DNA of 64,000 nt from Bacillota bacterium (GCA_023393125.1 JAEWMQ010000041.1:69433-133432), one strand, 5' to 3'; positions 7,126 through 16,239 are shown, counted from the first letter of the stretch. The notes: generated from the sequence alone by a model not told the origin. Translations and numbers: made by a program.

Positions 7126-7524
7126 ATGCCAAAAATAATGTCTTTAGATGAATTACAAGCTTTAAGAGAAAGTGTTAAAAATAAATTAGATTTAAGAGAA
7201 AAAGGCGATCATGTAGATCAAATGATTGTGATACGTGTTGCTATGGCAACCTGTGGGATTGCTGCAGGTGCAAGAGATATTATGAATTATTTTTCAGAAG
7301 AGGTACGTACACGTGGTCTTAACAATATTGTCATTACCCAAAGTGGTTGTATGGGGTATTGTTATGCAGAGCCTACAGTAGAAATTACTATTCCTGGTAA
7401 AGAACCTATTGTATATGGAGATGTTAATAAAGAGCGTGCAGCAGAAATATTGGAGAAACATATTATTGGTGGGGAAATGATAGAGGGTATTATACCCGTT
7501 ACTCATAAGTCGCTTGATGAATAA
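7126..7524 (+). CDS. hydD: Small (2Fe-2S) ferredoxin-like hydrogenase accessory protein (HydD position)
   Basis: A 132-aa protein with a thioredoxin-like ferredoxin fold. The core shows VAMATCGIAAGARDIM and then ITQSGCMGYCYAEPTVEI, resembling the N-terminal domain of HydB. Only three cysteines occupy the cluster positions, since the second Cys of the first pair is replaced in CGIAAGA. A standard four-Cys [2Fe-2S] cluster is therefore doubtful. The corresponding gene in acetogen and clostridial bifurcating hydrogenase operons is called hydD and has no settled role; I use that symbol by position and family. It lies between hydC and hydB with a GGAGG ribosome site. Confidence 0.75.
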   Translation: MPKIMSLDELQALRESVKNKLDLREKGDHVDQMIVIRVAMATCGIAAGARDIMNYFSEEVRTRGLNNIVITQSGCMGYCYAEPTVEITIPGKEPIVYGDVNKERAAEILEKHIIGGEMIEGIIPVTHKSLDE

Positions 7525-7541
7525 AGGAAGGAGGTCCTAAT

Positions 7542-9329
7542 ATGTCTAAGTATACAATGCATATTTTAGTGTGTGGGGGAACAGGTTGTCTGTCTTCACA
7601 ATCTAATGAAATCGTAAATGAGCTTATTGCTCATGTTGAAGAAGCAGGGATGACAGAACAAGTACAGGTTTTAAAAACAGGATGTTTTGGTTTTTGCGAG
7701 AAAGGTCCTATTGTAAAAATACTTCCAGATAACACTTTTTATGTACAGGTAAAACCAGAGGATGCAGAAGAAATTGTTAAAGAACATATTGTTAAAGGAA
7801 GGAAAGTGAACCATTTACTTTATGAAGATCCTACAACAGAAGAGCAAGTTTCTGACTCTAAACATATGGATTTCTATAAAAAACAGATGCGTGTGGCATT
7901 ACGTAACTGTGGCTTTATAGATCCTGATAGTATTGAAGAGTACATAGCAAGAGATGGCTATGCAGCTTTAGCTAAGGTTTTAACAATGACACAAGAAGAA
8001 GTTATTAATGAAGTAAAGGATTCAGGTCTTCGTGGCCGTGGGGGTGGCGGTTTCCCAACTGGACTTAAATGGGAATTTGCTCATAAAAATCAAGCAGATC
8101 AAAAATATGTTGTTTGTAATGCCGATGAAGGAGATCCAGGCGCATTTATGGATCGTTCTATATTAGAGGGAGATCCAAATTCTATAGTAGAGGCCATGGC
8201 TATTTGCGGATATGCTATTGGTGCAACTAAAGGTCTTGTTTATATTCGTGCAGAATATCCATTAGCTATTAAACGCTTAGAATCAGCTATTCATTCAGCA
8301 AGAGAATATGGATTATTGGGCAATAACATTATGGGTAGTGAGTTCTGTTTTGATATTGAAATCCGTTTTGGGGCAGGTGCTTTCGTATGTGGTGAAGAAA
8401 CAGCACTTATTCACTCTATGGAAGGTATGCGTGGTGAACCTACAACTAAACCACCATTTCCAGCAGCAAGTGGTTACTGGGGCAAACCTACTAATGTTAA
8501 TAATGTTGAAACTTTCGCTAATATTCCAGTTATTATTTTAAAAGGTGCAGATTGGTTTAGCAACATTGGAACAGAGAAGTCAAAAGGTACTAAAGTATTT
8601 GCTTTGGCTGGTAAAATCAATAATGTTGGCTTAATAGAAGTACCTATGGGTATTACTTTAAAGGAAGTTATTTATGATATTGGTGGGGGTATTAAGAATG
8701 GTAAAAAATTCAAAGCTGTTCAGACAGGGGGCCCTTCTGGTGGTTGTTTAACAGAAAAAGACCTTGATACACCAATTGATTTTGACAATCTAATTGCAAA
8801 AGGTTCTATGATGGGGTCTGGTGGTATGATTGTTATGGATGAAGACGATTGTATGCCAGCTGTTGCTAAATTTTACTTAGAATTTACAGCAGAAGAATCT
8901 TGTGGAAAATGTACACCATGTCGTATAGGAACAAAACGTCTTCTAGAAATATTAGAAAAGATTACAGCTGGTAAAGGAAGCGAAGAAGATTTAAAAACAC
9001 TAAAGGAATTAAGTGAGGTCATTAAAGATACTGCACTTTGTGGATTAGGTCAAACTGCACCCAACCCTGTTCTATCTACGCTTAAAGTCTTTGAAGATGA
9101 GTACTTAGCTCATATTTACGATCATAAATGTCCAGCTGGACAATGCAGCGCTTTATTACAGTACCATATCACGCAGCAATGTAAAGGCTGTACAGCTTGT
9201 GTGAGAGTATGTCCAGTAGGTGCTATTTCAGGAACAGTAAAAACACTACATACGATTGACCAAGAAAAATGTATTAAATGTGGTGCTTGTATGGACAAAT
9301 GTAAATTTGCAGCAATCGTAAGAGAATAG
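7542..9329 (+). CDS. hydB: Electron-bifurcating hydrogenase subunit HydB (NuoF-like flavoprotein)
   Basis: 595 aa in three modules. Residues 5-95 are a thioredoxin-like [2Fe-2S] domain (VCGGTGCLSSQ, KTGCFGFCEKGP). Residues 120-540 are the NuoF core with the FMN and NADH loops GLRGRGGGGFPTGLKW and NADEGDPGAFMDRS, plus the [4Fe-4S] motif ESCGKCTPCRIGT. The C-terminal 55 residues are a 2x[4Fe-4S] ferredoxin (CKGCTACVRVCP, CIKCGACMDKCK). It carries the FMN at which electrons of NADH and ferredoxin are combined or split. Length and domain order are those of HydB from Thermotoga and Acetobacterium type enzymes. It lies directly upstream of hydA in the same operon. Confidence 0.95.
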   Translation: MSKYTMHILVCGGTGCLSSQSNEIVNELIAHVEEAGMTEQVQVLKTGCFGFCEKGPIVKILPDNTFYVQVKPEDAEEIVKEHIVKGRKVNHLLYEDPTTEEQVSDSKHMDFYKKQMRVALRNCGFIDPDSIEEYIARDGYAALAKVLTMTQEEVINEVKDSGLRGRGGGGFPTGLKWEFAHKNQADQKYVVCNADEGDPGAFMDRSILEGDPNSIVEAMAICGYAIGATKGLVYIRAEYPLAIKRLESAIHSAREYGLLGNNIMGSEFCFDIEIRFGAGAFVCGEETALIHSMEGMRGEPTTKPPFPAASGYWGKPTNVNNVETFANIPVIILKGADWFSNIGTEKSKGTKVFALAGKINNVGLIEVPMGITLKEVIYDIGGGIKNGKKFKAVQTGGPSGGCLTEKDLDTPIDFDNLIAKGSMMGSGGMIVMDEDDCMPAVAKFYLEFTAEESCGKCTPCRIGTKRLLEILEKITAGKGSEEDLKTLKELSEVIKDTALCGLGQTAPNPVLSTLKVFEDEYLAHIYDHKCPAGQCSALLQYHITQQCKGCTACVRVCPVGAISGTVKTLHTIDQEKCIKCGACMDKCKFAAIVRE

Positions 9330-9347
9330 GGAAAGGAGAGAGAAAAC

Positions 9348-11102
9348 ATGTCTGAAATGAAAATAACAATAGATGACACACAGGTGCTGGTTTCTCCAGG
9401 TACAACGATTTTAGAGGCAGCTAAGAAAATTGGTGTACAAATTCCAACACTTTGTCATTTAGATTTACATGATACAAAAATGGTAAACCAAAGTGCTTCT
9501 TGTAGAATTTGTGTGGTAGAAGTAGAAGGACGTAGAAATCTAGCTCCTGCATGTGCAACCCCAGTAACTGATGGAATGGTAGTAAACACGCGATCTATTA
9601 AAGTGCTCAATTCAAGAAGAATAGTACTTGAACTTTTATTATCAGACCATCCAAAAGATTGTTTAATCTGTGAGAAGTCAGGTAACTGTGAACTTCAGGA
9701 CTTAGCTATTACTTTTGGTATTCGTGAATTAACAGTAGGTAAGGATGGGGCTCAATCAACTTATAGAAAAGATATTAGTGAAGCTATTGTTCGTGACATG
9801 GACAAATGTATTATGTGTAGACGTTGTGAAACAATGTGTAATAAAGTACAATCTGTAGGTGCTCTATCAGGTATTAATAGAGGATTTGATGCAGTTGTTG
9901 CACCAGCTTTTGAAGTGGATTTGGCAGATTCTGTATGTACTCATTGTGGGCAATGCGTAGCCGTTTGTCCAACAGGTGCACTTTCTGAAAAAGAACACAT
10001 TTGGAATGTTGTAAGGCAATTGGCAGATCCAGAGAAAGTGGTTATTGTACAAACGGCTCCAGCAGTAAGAGCTGCTTTAGGAGAAGAGTTTGGTATGGCA
10101 CCTGGTACATTAGTAACAGGTAAAATGGTAGCTGCTCTTAGAAAATTAGGATTTAATTATGTATTTGATACAGATTTTGCTGCTGATGCAACCATTATGG
10201 AAGAAGGAGCAGAGCTTGTGGATCGTCTGACAAGATTCCAAAATGGAGATAAAACTGTAAAATTACCAATTCTGACAAGTTGCTGTCCAGCGTGGGTCAA
10301 TTTCTTTGAAACGCAATTTCCAGATCTTTTAGATATTCCTTCAAGTGCTAAGTCTCCTCAACAAATGTTTGGCGCTATTGCCAAATCCTACTTCGCACAA
10401 AAAATGAATATTGATCCTAAGAAAATGGTGGTTGTATCTGTTATGCCATGTCTAGCTAAAAAATACGAAGCATCAAGACCGGAATTTAATAGAGAAGTAG
10501 ATATTTCTATTTCTACTAGAGAACTTGCTCATTTGATTAAAAAAGCAAATATTGACTTTAGTAACCTTAAAGAAGAAGAGTTTGACCATCCACTTGGAGA
10601 ATCAACAGGTGCCAGTGTTATTTTTGGAACAACAGGTGGTGTAATAGAAGCAGCTGTTCGTACTGCCTATGAAGTTATTACAGGAGAAACTCTAGGTAAA
10701 GTTGATTTTGAAGAGTTAAGAGGTTTCGAGGGAATTAGAAATGCTACTGTTAACGTAGGTGATTTAGATTTAAATATTGGTATTGCACATGGACTTGGCA
10801 ATGCAAGATTACTTCTAGAAGAAATTAGAAATGGTAATCCAAATCATTATCATGCTATTGAAATTATGGCATGTCCAGGCGGTTGTATTGGTGGAGGAGG
10901 TCAACCTTATCATCACGGAAATAGTGAGATTTTAAAACAACGCCAAGCAGCAATTTATACAGAAGATAGGAATAAAGTCATTCGTAAATCTCATGAAAAT
11001 CCCTACATCAAAGAAATGTATGCAAATTACTTTGGAAAACCAATGAGTCATAAAGCACATGAATTACTTCACACCCATTACGAACCTAAGGAAAGAATTT
11101 AA
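9348..11102 (+). CDS. hydA: Electron-bifurcating [FeFe] hydrogenase catalytic subunit HydA
   Basis: 584 aa. In order: a plant-type [2Fe-2S] domain (CHLDLHDTK, SASCRICVVEVEGR, PACATPV), a His-Cys3 [4Fe-4S] site (HPKDCLICEKSGNC), two [4Fe-4S] motifs (CIMCRRCETMCN, CTHCGQCVAVCP) and the H-cluster domain. All catalytic signatures are intact: L1 TSCCPAW, L2 MPCLAKKYE, and L3 MACPGGCIGGGGQP. It reduces protons (or oxidises H2) as part of HydABC with NADH and ferredoxin. This is the only hydrogenase homologue of the window with complete catalytic motifs. The GGAAAGGAG ribosome site and the 18-bp gap place it in the hydC operon. The maturases HydE, HydF and HydG are not present here. Confidence 0.96.
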   Translation: MSEMKITIDDTQVLVSPGTTILEAAKKIGVQIPTLCHLDLHDTKMVNQSASCRICVVEVEGRRNLAPACATPVTDGMVVNTRSIKVLNSRRIVLELLLSDHPKDCLICEKSGNCELQDLAITFGIRELTVGKDGAQSTYRKDISEAIVRDMDKCIMCRRCETMCNKVQSVGALSGINRGFDAVVAPAFEVDLADSVCTHCGQCVAVCPTGALSEKEHIWNVVRQLADPEKVVIVQTAPAVRAALGEEFGMAPGTLVTGKMVAALRKLGFNYVFDTDFAADATIMEEGAELVDRLTRFQNGDKTVKLPILTSCCPAWVNFFETQFPDLLDIPSSAKSPQQMFGAIAKSYFAQKMNIDPKKMVVVSVMPCLAKKYEASRPEFNREVDISISTRELAHLIKKANIDFSNLKEEEFDHPLGESTGASVIFGTTGGVIEAAVRTAYEVITGETLGKVDFEELRGFEGIRNATVNVGDLDLNIGIAHGLGNARLLLEEIRNGNPNHYHAIEIMACPGGCIGGGGQPYHHGNSEILKQRQAAIYTEDRNKVIRKSHENPYIKEMYANYFGKPMSHKAHELLHTHYEPKERI

Positions 11103-11107
11103 ATAGT

Positions 11108-11152
11108 AAAAAGCAGATTAGTAGGGAATGATCTCTATTAATCTGCTTTTTT
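11108..11152 (+). terminator. Terminator of the hydCDBA operon
   Basis: A 20-bp stem with two G-U pairs (11108-11127 with 11132-11151) and a 4-nt loop, followed by a T-run. It separates hydA from hydS. Confidence 0.85.
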
Positions 11153-11252
11153 ATTAGATAAATGAAAGTTGTTTTATATGTGAGGAGATAAATGATAGTT
11201 TGAATCGTGCACAAATTAACAAATGATTATGATTAAAAGTTACAAGATTAAA

Positions 11253-11281
11253 TTGACAAAAAAATAACAATAATATATATT
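11253..11281 (+). promoter_or_regulatory. Promoter of hydS-phosphatase operon
   Basis: TTGACA (11253-11258), a 17-bp spacer and TATATT (11276-11281) form a near-consensus promoter. Sensor and phosphatase are therefore transcribed separately from hydCDBA. No Rex-like palindrome is present here. Confidence 0.65.
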
Positions 11282-11355
11282 TTAATTAAAGATTTAATAA
11301 AACAGTGATTTTGCATAGAGGTAAGAATTTAGGATTCTACTAGGAGATGAGAAAC

Positions 11356-13068
11356 ATGTGGATTATAGATTTTTTTAAATCAAATTGTAAAAACTGCTAT
11401 GCTTGTGTAAGATCTTGTCCTGTTAATGCTATTAAGGTGCAAGCAGAACAAGCAAAGATTATTAAAGAACGTTGTATTGGATGTGGTAAATGTTTGAAGG
11501 TATGCCCTAAAAATGCAAAACATGTCCAATCTGAGTTAGAAAAGGTAAAATATTATTTAACGCAAGAAGTAAAAGTGATAGCTTCAGTAGCACCTAGTTT
11601 TGCAGCTCTTTTTGATAAAGATAGTAATAAATTACCAGGCGTATTAAAAGTATTAGGGTTTGATGCTATAGAGGAAACAGTAGTAGGAGCTGAATTAGTT
11701 ACAGAAGTTTATGAAGCCTATAGCAAGATGCCAGGAGACCAATGTTATATAACAAGCTGTTGCCCTACAGTTAATGCACTTATTCAGAAGCATTATCCAG
11801 AAGTAATTCCGTTTTTAATCCCTGTTGTTTCTCCAGCAGCTTGTCATGCTAAACTCATTAAGCGTCGACATGGAAAAGAAACAAAGGTTGTTTTTATAGG
11901 ACCTTGTTTGTCTAAAAAAATAGAGGGTATTGAAGAAGAATCCATTGATGCTGTATTAACTTTTGAAGAATTATTAGAGTGGATTAAAGAAGAGAAAATA
12001 GATTGGGAAGTTATAGAGGCATCTTCCTTTGATGTTACAGGAGCAAGCCAGCGTCGCTATCCAATAGTGGGGGGCATGACGCATACAATAAAAGATCAAC
12101 CCTTACCTAGAAAAATTATTCAAATAGATGGAGTGGATGAGTGCATTGATATGATGCCACATATTATGAATGGGGCATTTAAAAATACACTAATTGAAAT
12201 TCATGGTTGTAGGCAAAGTTGTATCTCTGGAGCAGGGATGCCACAAGATGGTGTTAATATATATGAAAGAAGAGAACGTATTAAGCGTTATGCAGAAGAA
12301 CAAGTTTTAGAAACAAACTCAAAAGAAGTGAGCGAAATGACAACGGATTCTATTAATTTACATAAGGAATTCTATAACTTAAAACATCAATTAAGGACTC
12401 CTAGTGAAGAAGAAGTTGAAGCTATTTTAAATAGTATAGGAAAAGAAACCAAATTGGACGAACTCAATTGTGGATCTTGTGGTTATAAAACTTGTCGTGA
12501 TAAAGCCGTTGCAGTATTTAATGGTATGGCTGAACCTAATATGTGTTTGCCTTTTATGAGACAAAAAGCAGAAACATTAACTAATATTATTTTTGAAGCC
12601 ACGCCTAATTTGATTATTATGGTGAATGAAGCATTAGAGGTAATAGAGGTTAATCCAGCAGCTAGAAAGTTCTTTGGTATAACCAAGGATATAAGTGATA
12701 AATTACCAGTCAGTGCCTTGATGGAGGAAGAAAGCTTCAAAGAAGTAAAACGTATGAAAAAAAGCATACTGAATCAAAAAATTATTTTGAATAGTATAGA
12801 TGCTACAGTGGTACAAAGTATTATTTGGAGTGATTACCATACCATTATGGTTTGGATTGCTAATGATGTGACCTATGATGAAAAGAAAAATAAGCAACTT
12901 CAAAATATGAAGATTGAAGCCATAGATATGGCACAACAGGTTATCAATAAGCAGATGACAGTTGCGCAGGAAATTGCCAGCTTATTAGGAGAAACAACAG
13001 CAGAAACCAAAGTAACATTAACTAAGCTTAAACAACTTATTAAAGAGGAAGAGGCTATAAAACGATGA
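11356..13068 (+). CDS. hydS: Putative sensory [FeFe] hydrogenase with PAS domain (HydS)
   Basis: 570 aa. N-terminal 2x[4Fe-4S] ferredoxin (CKNCYACVRSCP, CIGCGKCLKVCP), H-cluster domain (about residues 60-330), an FeS domain with LNCGSCGYKTCRDKAV, and a PAS domain near residues 415-520 (IIFEATPNLIIMVNEALEVI). L1 is TSCCPTV with both cysteines, L2 is GPCLSKKIE, and L3 is HGCRQSCISGAG, lacking the GGGQP end of catalytic enzymes. This is the architecture of HydS, proposed to sense H2 or redox state and pass it to a downstream phosphatase. ATG 11347 touches TAGGAG, so the ATG at 11356 is preferred. Its last codons overlap the phosphatase start. Confidence 0.88.
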   Translation: MWIIDFFKSNCKNCYACVRSCPVNAIKVQAEQAKIIKERCIGCGKCLKVCPKNAKHVQSELEKVKYYLTQEVKVIASVAPSFAALFDKDSNKLPGVLKVLGFDAIEETVVGAELVTEVYEAYSKMPGDQCYITSCCPTVNALIQKHYPEVIPFLIPVVSPAACHAKLIKRRHGKETKVVFIGPCLSKKIEGIEEESIDAVLTFEELLEWIKEEKIDWEVIEASSFDVTGASQRRYPIVGGMTHTIKDQPLPRKIIQIDGVDECIDMMPHIMNGAFKNTLIEIHGCRQSCISGAGMPQDGVNIYERRERIKRYAEEQVLETNSKEVSEMTTDSINLHKEFYNLKHQLRTPSEEEVEAILNSIGKETKLDELNCGSCGYKTCRDKAVAVFNGMAEPNMCLPFMRQKAETLTNIIFEATPNLIIMVNEALEVIEVNPAARKFFGITKDISDKLPVSALMEEESFKEVKRMKKSILNQKIILNSIDATVVQSIIWSDYHTIMVWIANDVTYDEKKNKQLQNMKIEAIDMAQQVINKQMTVAQEIASLLGETTAETKVTLTKLKQLIKEEEAIKR

Positions 13069-14225
13069 ATTTTTTTATGGATTTTGCAGCGGGTAGCTTA
13101 AATAAATATGGAGAAGAACTTTGTGGAGACAAAGTTGAATTTATTAGTGAGCCAAATGGTTTTATTGCTGTTTTATCAGATGGTCTAGGCAGTGGTGTTA
13201 AAGCAAACATATTAGCGACGCTAACGTCTAAAATAGCTATTACCATGTTAAAAGAAGGTTTGCCAATAGAAGAAGTAGTTGATACCATCATCCACACACT
13301 TCCCATTTGTTCGGTGCGAAAATTAGCATATTCTACATTTACGATTATTAAAGTTAATCAAGAAGGAATGGTATATATCGTTGAATTTGATAATCCCAGT
13401 ATCTTTTTTATGCGTGAAGGTAAGATGCAACCCATTGAAAAAGAAACAAGAGAAATTAATGGACGTATTATTCATGAAAGTCACTTTAAATTACAACAAA
13501 AAGACACGCTTGTTTTTGTAAGTGATGGTGTAATTCATGCAGGTGTAGGGATGGTACTTAATTTAGGTTGGAGCTGGAAAGAAGTTGCCCAGTATTTACA
13601 AGGATTAGGGGTAGAAGATTTACCTGCTAAAAAAATCACTAGCTTGCTACTGGGGGTATGTGAAGATCTTTACATAGAAAAGCCAGGTGATGATACAACT
13701 GTAGCCACTATTAAGGTGACAGAACCTAAATCAGCCACCTTGTTTTCGGGTCCTCCTTGTGATAAAAACCAAGATAGTGTGGTGGTAGAAGAACTCATGC
13801 AGACTAAGGGTAAGAAGATTGTATGTGGTGGTACTGCAGCTAATATCGTTTCAAGAGAACTAGGCAGAGAAGTAGCCACTAGCTTTAATATTATCGATCC
13901 CCATATTCCACCTATTGGTCATATTAAAGGCGTTGATCTTGTTACTGAAGGAGTTCTTACGATACAAGGTGCAGTGGAAAAATTAGAGCAAGTAAAGAGA
14001 AGTAAGGATTTAGATTTTTTGTACCAAGAAGATGGTGCCTCATTATTAGCTAGAATGCTTTTTGAAGAGTGTACTCACTTAAAAATTTTAATAGGAAGAG
14101 CTATTAATCCTGCACATCAAAATCCAGACTTTCCAAATGCATTAAGTATTAAACTTAACATTTTACATAGATTAGAAGAAGTATTAATAAGTTTAGGGAA
14201 AATTGTATCTGTTGTTTACTATTAA
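13065..14225 (+). CDS. SpoIIE-type PP2C serine phosphatase with unknown C-terminal domain
   Basis: 386 aa. Residues 1-235 form a SpoIIE/PP2C phosphatase domain with metal-binding aspartates in LSDGLGSGVKAN, FVSDGVIHAG and PGDDTTVATIKV. There is no membrane segment, unlike SpoIIE itself. Residues 240-386 are an extension I cannot assign, with GPPCDKNQDSVVVEEL, KKIVCGGTAANIVSRELGRE and a hydrophobic C-terminus. The start overlaps the stop of hydS (ATGA), so sensor and phosphatase are made in register. I infer that the HydS signal controls dephosphorylation of a protein, perhaps the substrate of the HATPase encoded at 3609. A T-run hairpin follows directly. Confidence 0.85.
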   Translation: MNFFMDFAAGSLNKYGEELCGDKVEFISEPNGFIAVLSDGLGSGVKANILATLTSKIAITMLKEGLPIEEVVDTIIHTLPICSVRKLAYSTFTIIKVNQEGMVYIVEFDNPSIFFMREGKMQPIEKETREINGRIIHESHFKLQQKDTLVFVSDGVIHAGVGMVLNLGWSWKEVAQYLQGLGVEDLPAKKITSLLLGVCEDLYIEKPGDDTTVATIKVTEPKSATLFSGPPCDKNQDSVVVEELMQTKGKKIVCGGTAANIVSRELGREVATSFNIIDPHIPPIGHIKGVDLVTEGVLTIQGAVEKLEQVKRSKDLDFLYQEDGASLLARMLFEECTHLKILIGRAINPAHQNPDFPNALSIKLNILHRLEEVLISLGKIVSVVYY

Positions 14226-14226
14226 T

Positions 14227-14259
14227 AAAAAGATAGCTTATAAAGAGCTATCTTTTTTT
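14227..14259 (+). terminator. Terminator after the hydS operon
   Basis: A 12-bp stem (aaaaagatagct and agctatcttttt, arms 14227-14238 and 14246-14257) ends in a T-run immediately after the phosphatase stop codon. Confidence 0.88.
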
Positions 14260-14299
14260 GTTATTTAGGAATGATTATATCATATAGTTCCTAAATAAC
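14260..14299. repeat. Second inverted repeat downstream of the hydS operon
   Basis: Perfect 12-bp arms (gttatttaggaa and ttcctaaataac, 14260-14271 and 14288-14299) begin where the terminator ends. They lie about 30 bp upstream of the -35 of the next promoter. There is no T-run, so this is a candidate operator or a remnant rather than a terminator. Confidence 0.5.
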
Positions 14300-14327
14300 G
14301 AGAGTAAAAATAGATGCTATCAGATGG

Positions 14328-14355
14328 TTGAAAAATAACAATTATCTGATATAAT
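14328..14355 (+). promoter_or_regulatory. Promoter of L,D-transpeptidase gene
   Basis: TTGAAA (14328-14333), 16 bp, then TATAAT (14350-14355) with a TGA extended -10. Confidence 0.6.
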
Positions 14356-14385
14356 GGAAAAAGATGGGAAAATAGGAGGGGAAAG

Positions 14386-16239
14386 ATGAGAAAATGGATA
14401 AGTTTAATTGTAGTAATGGTTATTAGCGGAACACCTATAAGAGCAGAAAGGATAAAGCAATCAACTAATGAAATAGTAGCTGAATTGATTCAGTCTGAGG
14501 AAGTAACAACTTATTTATCAAGACAATTATTTAATACCATTTTAGAAGAACAACAATTAGCCTATTTAATAGAGCAATCGCAAAATCAAGAAATATCTTT
14601 AAAGGAAGCAGCTTATGCATTATGTCAAATGATTAATGAAGCGGGTATTTATCTACCAGAATCAGAGGGAATAAGTGATCCTTATATTGGGAAATTAGTA
14701 CTAATAGGCATTTGGCAAGAACCAGAAATCAAAGGGGAAAGTTTAGTTACAAGTGAAGCTTGGGATAGAACCTATGAGAGGGTATTACATTACCAAGAGA
14801 ATAAACAAGCATTTATAAGAGAAGATAGCAAAGCAGAAAAAGTAGTGATGGACTATCGTCAAAAGACTATGACTACTCTTTCTTTTGAAGAAATGGAAAT
14901 AGGCAAGTTAACTTTGAGCAGTCAAGTATTAGCTTATGGGGAATATACTTATCCGCTATATACTTTTTTAAATACAAGTTATATTGATTTAAATACATTA
15001 AAGGCTATGGGGTTTACCTTAGAGAAACAGGCTCAAGGTGATGTATTAAGTTTGAATAATGAAAAGGCACAAGCAAGTGAGCTTTTGAAAGAAAAAAGTA
15101 TAGATGTAAGTTTATCAAAGGCAAATATCTATTATGGTTTATTAAAAACATATGCATTACAAAGCGAGCAAAATTTATTTATTCCTCTACGCGCTTTAGA
15201 GATAGAATTTAATTTAAAATACGATGCAACAACTCTTATTTTAGAAGCACCTGTAGAACAGGCAGGTTATTTAGCTTATAGAGATGGGCTTTTACATAAT
15301 ACAAGTGAGCAACCTATAGAAGTGGTAACCACTAGTTATTATTGGAATGGTCAAAAAACAATAGAGGAAGTGAAAAGACAGTATCTTAAGCCTGGTCAAA
15401 GTGTAGAAGATCCTAGAAAGTGCTATGTGCTAAGAGGAGCTTATTATTTAAACACATTGGTTAATTTAGTAGAAACTAATGATGAAAGTTATCAGTATCA
15501 AAAGTTATATGGTCAGCAAATGGATAGTATTTTAAAGAACTATGAAAAAGTAAGGTTAGCTGAAATAAAGAAACAAGAAGATATGCAGATAGAAAAAATG
15601 ACTATCGATGAATTATTTCCAGCAGCACCTGTATATGCAACTTTGAAAGTAGCTACTAAAGGACTAAAAAAAGGTGAACAAGTTGAACTTTATAGAGAAG
15701 ATAACGGGAGCTATACAGTAATTACAAAGGACAAGAAAAAAACAACTATCCCGAAAAAGGATTTAAATATTCCAGCTGATAAAAAAGTAACAGCTACATC
15801 AGCTTCTAAAGTGCAAATTGAAACTTATATTAATGTACAAAACATAGAAAGTACTACAAACTATTTAGTATGGACAGATTTATATAGGCAAACAACTTAT
15901 GTACTAAAAGGAAATAAGAATGAATGGCAGCTTATAAAACGTATGATTTGTTCTACAGGGGAAAATCAAACGCCTACGCCAAGGGGTTTTTTTACCTTAC
16001 AAAACAAAGTACCTTCCTTTGGAGAAGAAAAAGGGTATTCTTGCAAAAATGCGTATGGCTTTATTGGGTCTAGTTACCTATATCATTCTATTTTATATGA
16101 TAAAACAGGGAGCTATATTATAGCAGGAAAAAAAGAGTTAGGACAAAAGGCATCACATGGTTGTATCCGATTATTACCAGAAGATAGTTTATGGCTTTAT
16201 AATAATATGCCAAAGGGAACGAAGGTTTGGATTAACTAA
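14386..16239 (+). CDS. Exported L,D-transpeptidase (YkuD) protein
   Basis: 617 aa. The first 20 residues (KWISLIVVMVISGTPIRA) are a signal peptide ending in an Ala-x-Ala-like site. Residues 165-300 resemble the copper-amine-oxidase N-terminal-like surface domain (YIDLNTLKAMGFTLE, FIPLRALEIEFNLKYD). The C-terminal 120 residues are the YkuD catalytic domain, with an upstream His in SYLYHSILYD and the signature SHGCIRLLPEDSLWLY, where Cys is the nucleophile. The enzyme should form 3-3 peptidoglycan cross-links or attach proteins outside the membrane. It is transcribed alone from its own promoter. The middle of the protein is low in recognisable motifs. Confidence 0.85.
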   Translation: MRKWISLIVVMVISGTPIRAERIKQSTNEIVAELIQSEEVTTYLSRQLFNTILEEQQLAYLIEQSQNQEISLKEAAYALCQMINEAGIYLPESEGISDPYIGKLVLIGIWQEPEIKGESLVTSEAWDRTYERVLHYQENKQAFIREDSKAEKVVMDYRQKTMTTLSFEEMEIGKLTLSSQVLAYGEYTYPLYTFLNTSYIDLNTLKAMGFTLEKQAQGDVLSLNNEKAQASELLKEKSIDVSLSKANIYYGLLKTYALQSEQNLFIPLRALEIEFNLKYDATTLILEAPVEQAGYLAYRDGLLHNTSEQPIEVVTTSYYWNGQKTIEEVKRQYLKPGQSVEDPRKCYVLRGAYYLNTLVNLVETNDESYQYQKLYGQQMDSILKNYEKVRLAEIKKQEDMQIEKMTIDELFPAAPVYATLKVATKGLKKGEQVELYREDNGSYTVITKDKKKTTIPKKDLNIPADKKVTATSASKVQIETYINVQNIESTTNYLVWTDLYRQTTYVLKGNKNEWQLIKRMICSTGENQTPTPRGFFTLQNKVPSFGEEKGYSCKNAYGFIGSSYLYHSILYDKTGSYIIAGKKELGQKASHGCIRLLPEDSLWLYNNMPKGTKVWIN

